Of a stretch of 8,300 nt of DNA, positions 1 to 5,755 are shown in pieces. The notes under the pieces were generated by a model. It did no database searches. It worked only from the letters and a program-made list of their open reading frames with translations, and was not told where the DNA came from. Position 1 is the stretch's first letter. Each line of letters begins with the position of its first letter. Source of the stretch: Treponema sp. UBA4326 (GTDB lineage: Bacteria > Spirochaetota > Spirochaetia > Treponematales > Treponemataceae); assembly GCA_002393835.1 (NCBI GenBank), contig DGTW01000142.1, positions 1 to 8,300 of the forward strand. Reading direction: 5' to 3'. A program made the position numbers and the translations under genes.

Positions 1-580
1 GCAAGCCCGAAATTCTGTTCTTGCTAAAACCCTGCATCCATGCAGGGCATTTTTCTGTGTTTTTCACAAGATCCAAAAAGATTACATTCAGTTTACCGGC
101 CAGGCGGGTGCCAGTGTCCTTCCTCATAGTATACCATGAGACCGGGGAATTGTCATCTTTGTCCATCTCGAAGTTGAGCACGGAAATCTGGTAGACCTTC
201 GGTGAGTCGTAGCTGCTGCCGCGCTTGTTGCCTGAGCTGAGCAGTTTCGCCGCATGAATCTCGGCACGGCTCGCATAATCGTAGTCCTGATTCCGGCCCT
301 GCATCTCAAGCTCGGCCTTCTCGCCGTCGTCAAAGGTGACATTGACATCAAAACTCATCTGCTTTTCGTCAAGAATTTCCACAGGCTCCTCGTTGGGTAA
401 AAGCTCCATTTCGGCAATCTGTCGTCCCAAAAGAGATGAAATCAGATCTTTTAGGGCAAAGGTTGACTTTTCGGTTCCCTGGGTGAATATTGCTTTAAAA
501 ATCGGGTCGCACCTTGGGTTCAGGATTGCCGTTGGCGACGGGCGGAGAGTATGTCTGATGCTTCTCTTTGAATTTTCCAT
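1..580 (-). CDS. Rpn-family PD-(D/E)XK nuclease / putative transposase, 3' part cut by window edge
   Basis: Reading the minus strand from an ATG at 580 gives 193 codons with no stop before the window edge, so the C-terminus is missing. The N-terminal part (about residues 21-60, NPRCDPIFKAIF through LISSLLGRQIAEMEL) matches the opening of the PDDEXK_2/Rpn family (COG5464-like). The nuclease core is visible: Asp78 in FDVNV, then Glu92-Met-Gln94 in ELEMQ, which fit the family's D...ExQ metal-binding signature. The segment at about 100-116 (DYDYASRAEIHAAKLLSSG) corresponds to the usual RxxYYxAKLYxxQ-like helix, and GKLNVIFLDLVK (162-173) to the strand near the family's end of core. Family members are DNA endonucleases that promote RecA-independent recombination; a role in transposition is inferred, not shown. 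The start is backed by a modest AAGGAAGAG ribosome site at 594-586. The gene is clearly richer in G+C than its surroundings (58% for 181-300, against 27% for 661-720), which suggests a separate origin. The catalytic residues look intact, unlike the second copy at 2682-3245. Confidence 0.85.
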   Translation of the reverse strand, partial: MENSKRSIRHTLRPSPTAILNPRCDPIFKAIFTQGTEKSTFALKDLISSLLGRQIAEMELLPNEEPVEILDEKQMSFDVNVTFDDGEKAELEMQGRNQDYDYASRAEIHAAKLLSSGNKRGSSYDSPKVYQISVLNFEMDKDDNSPVSWYTMRKDTGTRLAGKLNVIFLDLVKNTEKCPAWMQGFSKNRISGL

Positions 581-845
581 TCTGTCTCTTCCTTCTTCTT
601 ATAAAATGTTCCCGTAAGACTTTATTACATTTCTTACACATATTTATTTGAAAATTTTTTGGCTTTTCGGCAATTACAATTAAAAATTTCGTGAAAATTT
701 CTTCTTTTTTTATGGTTTTGCAAATATAAATCTCTAAATTCTCAATAATCTTCGTTTAATGAACATTTTTATTGCTCAGCCTCTACTACAAAAAATCATT
801 TTTATGCTAGGATACCTGCCATATCAATACGCAGGAGGTATTGTT
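581..845. other. AT-rich divergent intergenic region
   Basis: This 265-base gap separates the minus-strand Rpn gene from the plus-strand recombinase and should hold both promoters. It is very AT-rich. I find no -35/-10 pair with good spacing for either gene. Items seen: a GCCGAAAA motif on the minus strand at 671-664 that recurs upstream of the other Rpn gene, a direct repeat AAAATTTC at 683-690 and 694-701, and a small GTAAGA/TCTTAC inverted repeat at 614-637. An in-frame ATG at 759 would extend the recombinase, but this is unlikely to be its start. Confidence 0.5.
812..841 (+). promoter_or_regulatory. Ribosome-binding site of the recombinase, inside a potential RNA hairpin
   Basis: AGGAGG at 833-838 sits 7 bases before ATG 846 and fixes that codon as the recombinase start. 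The site can be masked in the mRNA: ATACCT at 812-817 is a perfect complement of AGGTAT at 836-841, and CCTGC at 815-819 is a perfect complement of GCAGG at 831-835. Both pairings cover the ribosome site. Read-through transcripts beginning upstream would therefore tend to be poorly translated, a known way of limiting transposases and recombinases. The pairing is visible in the sequence; the regulatory role is inferred. Confidence 0.5.
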
Positions 846-1448
846 ATGGTTTATGGCTACATTAGGGTTTCTACATGTCACCAAAATTTAGAAAATCAGC
901 AAATTGAAATCGAAAATTTCGCAAAAAGACAGGGAATCCAAATCGACAGATGGATTGAAGAAAAAATTAGTGGTACGAAAAAGCCGGAATGCAGAAAATT
1001 GGGCAAGGAAATTATGAAAGAAGGAAAGGAAGGCGACTTGATTATTTGTACAGAAATATCTCGCTTTGGTCGCTCACTCATAATGATTATGAATGTCCTT
1101 CAGTTTTTTCTGGAGAGGAATATAAAAGTCTGGACGATAAAAGACAATTACCGGCTGGGGGACGATATTCAGTCGAAAGTGCTGGCTTTTGCATTCGGGC
1201 TTTCCGCAGAAATTGAAAGACAACTTATCTCTGAGAGGACAAAACAGGGGATTTACAGGGCAAGGCTTGAAGGCAAGCAGATTGGCAGGCGAATTGGAAG
1301 AAAGTCCGACTATTACAAACTTTCGGCCTATGATGATTATATTAAAAAGGAATTGATTTTAGGACGAAGTAAAAAATCACTGGCTGACGAATTTGGTGTT
1401 TCCTGGACGACATTAAACAATCATTTGACAAGGATTTTATTCAAATAA
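846..1448 (+). CDS. Serine site-specific recombinase, Mpi-type DNA invertase
   Basis: A 200-residue small serine recombinase. The N-terminal catalytic domain opens with YGYIRVST, whose Ser9 is the expected nucleophile, with Arg7 beside it. ISRFGRSL (71-78) supplies the conserved active-site arginines (Arg73, Arg76), and SERTKQG (129-135) is the SERT motif at the start of the long E helix. The C-terminus (about 156-198, ending in SLADEFGVSWTTLNNHL) is a helix-turn-helix that would bind the crossover sites. VWTIKDNYRLGDDIQSKVLAFAFGLSAEIER (95-125) is highly characteristic of the Mpi group, known from Bacteroides as a global invertase that flips capsule promoters. Length is normal for the family. 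An in-frame ATG at 759 adds 29 residues with no counterpart in the family; the strong AGGAGG before 846 decides the start. It is monocistronic and ends on a terminator hairpin. No promoter flanked by obvious inverted repeats is nearby, so its targets may be elsewhere. A resolvase role is possible, but the Mpi resemblance favours inversion. Confidence 0.92.
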   Translation: MVYGYIRVSTCHQNLENQQIEIENFAKRQGIQIDRWIEEKISGTKKPECRKLGKEIMKEGKEGDLIICTEISRFGRSLIMIMNVLQFFLERNIKVWTIKDNYRLGDDIQSKVLAFAFGLSAEIERQLISERTKQGIYRARLEGKQIGRRIGRKSDYYKLSAYDDYIKKELILGRSKKSLADEFGVSWTTLNNHLTRILFK

Positions 1449-1510
1449 AAATCCCCGGAGAAAAGCAAATACGAAGCAAGTTTCATAATTGCTATTTATC
1501 CAGGGATTTT
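1448..1510. terminator. Long imperfect palindrome, probable bidirectional terminator
   Basis: Two arms, 1448-1475 and 1482-1510, pair over nearly their whole length around a 6-base loop. Exact blocks are AAAATCCC with GGGATTTT, GG with CC, AGCAA with TTGCT, and GAA with TTC, broken only by a few mismatches and one extra base. The hairpin begins at the last base of the recombinase stop codon and lies 28 bases past the stop of the convergent lipoprotein gene. T-rich runs follow on both strands, so it can end both transcripts. It is longer than a minimal terminator. Confidence 0.75.
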
Positions 1511-1538
1511 GCTATTTTATTGCAATTTCAACTTTCTT

Positions 1539-2420
1539 TTATTCAGCTTTAGCTTCGATTGAAGATGCTGGGGCTTCTTCAGCGGCTGCTTCTGCTGAAT
1601 TTGTCTTTGCTGGGAGAGGAAGGGCGATTGCCTGTGCCTGAGAGTTTTCGTCAGCTGCAGCTTCGACAGCTTCAGTCTCGTTGGTTCCCACGAATTCAAG
1701 GGCAAACTGGCGGATTGCGCTGTCAATGGCCTCGTTGAAAGTTGCGACAAAGGCATTTTTGTCGTATTTGTGACTTGAAACCCTTGTTCGCTCGCTGGTC
1801 TGAACTTCATAGGTCTTGTTGATGATTTCCTTGCCTCGGCTGTTGAGCAACTTTGCCTTGAGAGTAACGACTCCGCAGAAATCACCGTTCCATTTGTTGC
1901 CTTTAAGCAGTTTTTTCTGGAAGGTGAAGTTAAGGATGATTGCAGATTTTGCACCGATTTTTTCCAGAGCAATTCTTGCTTTTTTTGCTCCGATTGTTGT
2001 GAAATCTTTGTAGTTAGTTGCGGTTTTTGTAGATGCCAAAAGATTAAAATAGCTTGGGCTAAGGTCTTTGTAGGCCTCTGAATCGATAACTGCATCTTTG
2101 CTGAGAATCTCGCAGCCAGTCATTTCTGGGAATATCTGGCGGATTGAATCGTCTGCATAGTCAAGGCGGTCAACGGCCGTAACGATTTCTGGATTTTGTC
2201 CGTCAATAAGCTTGTTGACCATGCTGCTCAAAACGCCGTCCGATTCTGCTTCATCAGGATTGTGAGGGTCATCGGCAGTCCAAGGCACCTGAGAATTTCC
2301 CACGATTGAGAAAACGGCAACAGGTGAATGTTCCTGCATGGCAATTTTTGTAGAACCGCAGCTTGCGAAAATGAAGGCGCTAAAAGCCGCGCCGGCAAGC
2401 CAAAGAATAGATTTTTTCAT
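1539..2420 (-). CDS. Hypothetical lipoprotein with acidic Ala/Glu-rich tail
   Basis: A 293-residue secreted lipoprotein of a family I do not recognise by name. The N-terminus MKKSILWLAG is followed by a hydrophobic stretch and a lipobox FASC, so Cys21 should be lipidated and the protein anchored to a membrane facing the periplasm or the surface. A globular part follows (about 30-245). It contains an acidic loop (DDPHNPDEAESDG, 50-62), a segment around VDRLDYADDSIRQIFPEM (83-100) and a beta-rich stretch (160-210, including NFTFQKKLL and VVTLKAKLLNSRGKEIINKTYEV). The last 46 or so residues are low-complexity Ala/Glu and probably disordered. The start at 2420 is chosen over an in-frame ATG at 2480 because it begins the signal peptide, has AAGGAGA at 2432-2426 in front of it, and because 2480 lies inside the promoter. 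It is a single-gene unit with its own promoter and a shared terminator. Function is unknown; an envelope role is all that the sequence supports. Confidence 0.85.
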   Translation of the reverse strand: MKKSILWLAGAAFSAFIFASCGSTKIAMQEHSPVAVFSIVGNSQVPWTADDPHNPDEAESDGVLSSMVNKLIDGQNPEIVTAVDRLDYADDSIRQIFPEMTGCEILSKDAVIDSEAYKDLSPSYFNLLASTKTATNYKDFTTIGAKKARIALEKIGAKSAIILNFTFQKKLLKGNKWNGDFCGVVTLKAKLLNSRGKEIINKTYEVQTSERTRVSSHKYDKNAFVATFNEAIDSAIRQFALEFVGTNETEAVEAAADENSQAQAIALPLPAKTNSAEAAAEEAPASSIEAKAE

Positions 2421-2459
2421 TTTTATCTCCTTTTTGACATGAAAGTCAGAAGTTCTTCT

Positions 2460-2488
2460 ATTATAGAACATTGAAATCACTTCAACAA
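2460..2488 (-). promoter_or_regulatory. Sigma70-type promoter of the lipoprotein gene
   Basis: On the minus strand TTGTTG (2488-2483) and a perfect TATAAT (2465-2460) are separated by 17 bases, the ideal spacing. Transcription would begin near 2453, giving a leader of about 32 bases that includes the ribosome site at 2432-2426. The -10 box is perfect and the -35 box matches at its first three positions. This is the best promoter visible in the window. Confidence 0.7.
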
Positions 2489-2681
2489 GACTATTCCGTT
2501 TCTGCGCTTCCGTCTGACTCTATAAATAAAAACAAAGGGGGAAGGGGTAAGTTACGAATAACAAAAAATTATATTTCATTGCTGCCGAAAACCAAATTTC
2601 TTTCGCTATATATATGCAGAGAATTGTGAGGGGAAAATTCTTGAAAAAAGATTTCTAAAAATCTATCAATCGGAGGACAGA
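2489..2681. other. Divergent intergenic region upstream of the truncated Rpn gene
   Basis: This AT-rich stretch lies between the lipoprotein promoter and the truncated Rpn gene. It contains GCCGAAAA at 2584-2591, which also occurs at a similar distance upstream of the Rpn gene at the left edge. A TATATATATG run lies at 2607-2616, but no convincing -35 box precedes it. GGAGG at 2672-2676 is the ribosome site for the Rpn gene, five bases before its ATG. Confidence 0.45.
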
Positions 2682-3245
2682 ATGAGAGAAACAAAGACTT
2701 TGACAAACACCGAAAAATGGGAGTCGCTGACACTAGCGAACAACTTCATCTTTTATAAGGTCATGCGTCACCATCCCGATGCGTGCAAACATCTGATTGA
2801 GATGTTGCTCGGAATCAAAATCGAAAAAATGGAGATGCACAACGAGGAAGTCATCGACATCGACCACGACTTCAAGCACTTTTTTATTGCGCCGACCTGT
2901 GCTAAAATGATTCAGAACGAGGAAATAAGAAGTTTTTTCAATTTCCTGATTTCCAACACCGCAAATAGCCGTTACACTTCCATGCTGAGCGGTTATGTTA
3001 ACAACGCAAAGCACAATATGCAATGGAGGGTTCAGTATATGACATTCGCAAGACAACAGTATTACGCGTTTCAGGACGGCAAACAGGCTGGAATCGCCGA
3101 AGGCGAACAACAAAAAGCCATTGAAGATGCCGTTATGCTGGTTCGTGATTTCAATATTGAGCCAAAACTTGCTGCTGAAAAAATCCATGCACCGCTGGAT
3201 AAAGTTTTGGAAGCTCTGCAACAGGAAATTACTGCTAAAAGTTAA
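2682..3245 (+). CDS. Rpn-family nuclease/transposase remnant with internal in-frame deletion of the catalytic core
   Basis: A 187-residue reading frame with GGAGG five bases upstream. Residues 12-63 (WESLTLANNFIFYKVM through EEVIDIDHD) are the normal N-terminus of PDDEXK_2/Rpn-family proteins, and residues 67-187 (FFIAPTCAKMIQNEEIRSFFNFL, then MQWRVQYMTFARQQYYAFQDGKQAGIAEGE and a C-terminal helical region) are the normal C-terminus. In full-length members the segment after IDIDHD continues with the strand carrying the catalytic Asp, the ExQ strand and the YYxAKL helix, over roughly 100 residues. Here it jumps at about residues 63-66 (near 2868-2880) straight to the C-terminal part. All metal-binding residues are therefore gone and nuclease activity is not expected, yet the frame is still open from a good ribosome site to a stop. 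It could be a decayed copy, or a short protein kept for its DNA-binding or oligomerising ends. A hairpin at 3261-3307 follows directly. Confidence 0.85.
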   Translation: MRETKTLTNTEKWESLTLANNFIFYKVMRHHPDACKHLIEMLLGIKIEKMEMHNEEVIDIDHDFKHFFIAPTCAKMIQNEEIRSFFNFLISNTANSRYTSMLSGYVNNAKHNMQWRVQYMTFARQQYYAFQDGKQAGIAEGEQQKAIEDAVMLVRDFNIEPKLAAEKIHAPLDKVLEALQQEITAKS

Positions 3246-3260
3246 ACTATGATATAATGA

Positions 3261-3307
3261 AAAGGGAACACCGAAAAACTTAAATATAAGTATTCAGTGT
3301 TCCCTTT
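3261..3307. terminator. Long palindrome between convergent genes, probable bidirectional terminator
   Basis: AAAGGGAACAC (3261-3271) is the exact inverse complement of 3297-3307. Inside it, ACTTA (3278-3282) pairs with TAAGT (3287-3291) around an AATA loop, and CGAA pairs with TTC/TTCA with small mismatches, so the whole 47 bases fold into one long hairpin. It starts 16 bases after the truncated Rpn gene and lies 31 bases beyond the stop of the BIG2 lipoprotein gene. On the minus strand the stem is followed by TTTTCATTATAT, a fair U-tract, so it should end the outer-membrane operon. On the plus strand only TTT follows. Confidence 0.75.
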
Positions 3308-3337
3308 GTAGAAAAGTCTAAATAGAACTATCTATTC

Positions 3338-4336
3338 TTATTTTGCAGATTTGATAATCAATTTTCCGAGGCCGAAATTGATTCCAGCATTTGCAGCTTT
3401 TGAAGCATCTGCGTAAACAGAAACTTTAATTGTGGCTTTTTTATCCTTTTCAAGCTCAATGTTTGGTGTATCCGTTCCAGTATATCCTTTAGATGCTGTG
3501 CTAGCTTTTGATGTAGTATAGTCAGCATTTTTAGATCCGTCTTTCGTTACGGAAACTTTTCCAGTTACATTAAAACTTGTTGACCCAACAGTGTATATAA
3601 TTTCAGAGATTTTGCATTTCTCACTTGCTGTAACAGTTGTTACGAATTCACCAATAAGGTCGCCTTTTTCAATTGCTTGATTGTCCTTGTTTCCTGTAAC
3701 TTTATATCCTGGATTTCCATTGATTACAGTAGTGTTTATTTTAGTATCTGATTCTTTAACAGTACCAAATTTTTCACCTTTCTCGTAAGTCAAGTCTGTC
3801 GCAGAAAAATAATTTACTCCGTCCAATGCAACTTGAGTAGCTTTAAGAATATCGTCTCCTGCAAAAATAAGCCCCGCAGCTTCCTCAATCTTAACATTAA
3901 GGCTTGCGAGAGTTTTATCACCAGCAGAAACTGTTACTGTTGCGTTTCCTTTTGATACACCCGTTACTCTTACACCGGCATTGGCATCTATAGTGATACC
4001 ATCGCTTTTATACTTAGCTGCAACATACTCAACTTTGCAAACTGATTCGTCTGAACTTTTAAGTTTCAAAGATTTGAGCAAATCATCTTTCATAGGATCA
4101 GCAACGGTTTCGTTTTTCTGTCCGCCTTTGATTGAATAAGTATTGTATGTCTTTGCATAAATGCTGTCGCTTGTTTTATTGTCAAGGCTCAGAGAGGCAG
4201 CAGTAACTAATGAATTGTTGCTTTTCTGACTTGCACTTACAGCTTCGTCTACTGTCAAAATGCCTGAACCATCTGAACAAGCCGTAATTCCGACAAGAAT
4301 AACGGCTGTTGCAAAAAGGCCATAGATTTTTTTCAT
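3338..4336 (-). CDS. Lipoprotein with BIG2/Ig-like domain, last gene of the outer-membrane operon
   Basis: A 332-residue predicted lipoprotein. MKKIYGLFATAVILVGITAC is a lipoprotein signal peptide with Cys20 as the lipidated residue. After a Ser/Asn-rich linker (about 21-85), residues 91-150 have the pattern of a bacterial Ig-like BIG2 domain: SSDESVCKVEYV, then GVRVTGVSKGNATVTVSAGDKTLASLNVKI, that is, the familiar S-x-x-x-S-V ... V-T-G-V-S-x-G-x-A-T-V-T-V signature. Residues 155-332 are Thr/Lys/Gly-rich and strongly beta-patterned, ending in INFGLGKLIIKSAK. This looks like a second beta-sandwich, possibly a carbohydrate- or ligand-binding module, which I cannot name. BIG2 domains in surface proteins commonly mediate adhesion or act as spacers. 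GGAGG at 4347-4343 lies six bases before the ATG. It is 74 bases downstream of a barrel gene, with a hairpin in between, and is probably co-transcribed at a lower level. No enzymatic motif is seen. Confidence 0.85.
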   Translation of the reverse strand: MKKIYGLFATAVILVGITACSDGSGILTVDEAVSASQKSNNSLVTAASLSLDNKTSDSIYAKTYNTYSIKGGQKNETVADPMKDDLLKSLKLKSSDESVCKVEYVAAKYKSDGITIDANAGVRVTGVSKGNATVTVSAGDKTLASLNVKIEEAAGLIFAGDDILKATQVALDGVNYFSATDLTYEKGEKFGTVKESDTKINTTVINGNPGYKVTGNKDNQAIEKGDLIGEFVTTVTASEKCKISEIIYTVGSTSFNVTGKVSVTKDGSKNADYTTSKASTASKGYTGTDTPNIELEKDKKATIKVSVYADASKAANAGINFGLGKLIIKSAK

Positions 4337-4368
4337 TTTTTTCCTCCAATTAAAGGATTTTTGTATTT

Positions 4369-4396
4369 GGGGCTGTCCACAAAAAATGGAAGCCCC
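4369..4396 (-). terminator. Intra-operon stem-loop between barrel gene 3 and the BIG2 lipoprotein gene
   Basis: GGGGCT (4369-4374) pairs with AGCCCC (4391-4396) and TCCA (4376-4379) with TGGA (4387-4390), leaving one bulged G and a 7-base loop. This is a stable 10-pair, GC-rich hairpin, 15 bases past the stop of the upstream gene. On the coding (minus) strand it is followed by AAATACAAAAATCC rather than a U-tract. It may therefore be a partial terminator or an RNA-stabilising 3' structure that sets the ratio of barrel to lipoprotein, rather than a full stop. Confidence 0.6.
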
Positions 4397-4410
4397 GTGA
4401 TTTGTTTTTA

Positions 4411-5718
4411 CTAGAATCGAACTCGGATTACAACAGGAATCATGACTGACATTTCTGGTCCTTCCTCAGCCTCGCCTTTTCGGTGATCTTTAACACCAAT
4501 GTTGCTGAAACCGAAGCGGGCATATGTTGCAATACCACTTTTGCCATTCATAATCTGGAATCCTGGTGCGACAAATGCTTCAGCACCAGTCCAGCGATCA
4601 GTAGTCATGTTTCTCAGACTTGTGATTGCTCCAGTTGTAAACAAGAAATAGAAGTTGTCTGAAAGCTTAGAGCGCAAGCCGAGCATATTCCACATGTGTG
4701 TGTTGTAGTTCTGAGAACTATCTGCATGCCATGTGTTTGTAATTGCTGTAACTTTACCATCGCTAGCCTGAAGATATTCAGCACCAAGATTACCTTTGTT
4801 TCCAGTGATATAATCACAATCATTTGTGATGTGTGAAATATTTGTGTAGAATGTAATGCTTGTGCCACCGAATGCCTTGCGAGCACGGAAATCAGCATTA
4901 AGCTCTGTAACATTGCCATTGTTGAAACCTAAAGAACCGCCGAACACAACGGTCCACGGAAGGTCTTTTGGATTAATGTGCAAAGCCAAAGCCCTCTGCT
5001 CACCTTTACCGGTTGTTGTAACCGCGTTAGAAGCAGATTTAAATACAAACTGTGCCTGCCAAGAATCAAATGATGCATTGAGGCGAGCACCAAAACCTGT
5101 GAAGATTGTTTTTTCTTCATCCCATGTAGAGCTGCCGATACCAATGAGAGCGCCTTCTGCTGTAACCATAGCATCACCGAGCTCTCCTTTCCACTGCAAA
5201 TATGCAGATGAAGATTTATCAGCACCACCGAAGTTAGCCATATCATCAACTGCAAGTGTAATTGCATTTGCATACAAGCTACCCAGTTTAACGAGACCGA
5301 ACAAATCACCCTGGTACCAACCAGCATCTGAGTCATTTTTTACCTGATAAGTACCGTTGTAGCGACCGTCTTTCCAGTTCCCTGCACCAATCTCGAATGA
5401 ACCGAGTTTGATATATCCATTGTACTGATTGAGCTGGAATGATGGTGCCCCATCTTTATCCAAACTCGGATCAATACGAACCGTAACACCAGCAATATCA
5501 TTTGTTGCTGTTACAGAGACTGTATCAGAAGCGGACTGCCATCCTTTAGTCTGTTGGAACCAATAATTGTTGTTTTCATCAGCATTTGTGTCAGAAGCAG
5601 AAATGAGCCGACTAAAGCCAACCATCTGTGTTCTGTAGTTAAGAGCAAACTTAACATCAGCAGTTGCAACTCCAAGTGCCAATGAAGCAAGTGCAAAAGC
5701 ACTGATTATTTTTTTCAT
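4411..5718 (-). CDS. Outer-membrane beta-barrel protein (treponemal porin-like), paralog 3
   Basis: A 435-residue exported protein. Residues 1-20 (MKKIISAFALASLALGVATA) form a Sec signal peptide with cleavage expected before Asp21. The mature protein has no hydrophobic helices but many alternating amphipathic strands, and ends in VMIPVVIRVRF, with a terminal Phe as expected for the BAM recognition strand of outer-membrane barrels. It aligns with its two upstream neighbours at QYNGYIKLGSFEIGAGNWKDGRYNG (98-122), FRARKAFGGTSITFYTNISH (277-296) and the MWNMLGLRSKLSDNFYF region (342-358), so it is a diverged member of the same duplicated family. It is the most different of the three in its middle part. 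A pore or surface role is inferred from the barrel architecture; the substrate is unknown. GGAGG at 5733-5729 precedes the start, and the gap to the upstream gene is only 37 bases, so it belongs to the same operon. Confidence 0.85.
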   Translation of the reverse strand: MKKIISAFALASLALGVATADVKFALNYRTQMVGFSRLISASDTNADENNNYWFQQTKGWQSASDTVSVTATNDIAGVTVRIDPSLDKDGAPSFQLNQYNGYIKLGSFEIGAGNWKDGRYNGTYQVKNDSDAGWYQGDLFGLVKLGSLYANAITLAVDDMANFGGADKSSSAYLQWKGELGDAMVTAEGALIGIGSSTWDEEKTIFTGFGARLNASFDSWQAQFVFKSASNAVTTTGKGEQRALALHINPKDLPWTVVFGGSLGFNNGNVTELNADFRARKAFGGTSITFYTNISHITNDCDYITGNKGNLGAEYLQASDGKVTAITNTWHADSSQNYNTHMWNMLGLRSKLSDNFYFLFTTGAITSLRNMTTDRWTGAEAFVAPGFQIMNGKSGIATYARFGFSNIGVKDHRKGEAEEGPEMSVMIPVVIRVRF

Positions 5719-5755
5719 AGTCTAATTTCCTCCATTAATTTCTCTACGCTACCCG

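Noticed and set aside
336..617. 93-codon open frame on the plus strand
   Set aside because: It lies opposite the intact Rpn nuclease frame, which carries the family motifs.
683..701. Direct repeat AAAATTTC with an 11-base period
   Set aside because: Only two copies in very AT-rich DNA; no spacer or array structure, so not CRISPR-like and easily chance.
759..845. In-frame N-terminal extension of the recombinase from ATG 759
   Set aside because: The 29 extra residues do not resemble any serine recombinase N-terminus and no ribosome site precedes 759, whereas AGGAGG is ideally placed before 846.
2421..2480. In-frame upstream start of the lipoprotein gene at 2480
   Set aside because: It would put 20 charged and polar residues before the signal peptide and lies within the promoter, upstream of the predicted transcript start.
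2733..3221. 162-codon open frame on the minus strand
   Set aside because: It is antisense to the Rpn remnant, whose protein matches a known family at both ends; the opposite frame has no ribosome site or family resemblance.
3253..3258. Perfect TATAAT after the truncated Rpn gene, possible small-RNA promoter
   Set aside because: No acceptable -35 box lies 16-18 bases upstream, and transcription would begin inside the terminator palindrome.
4856..5347. 163-codon open frame on the plus strand
   Set aside because: It is fully antisense to a convincing barrel gene, lacks a ribosome site and has no recognisable protein features.
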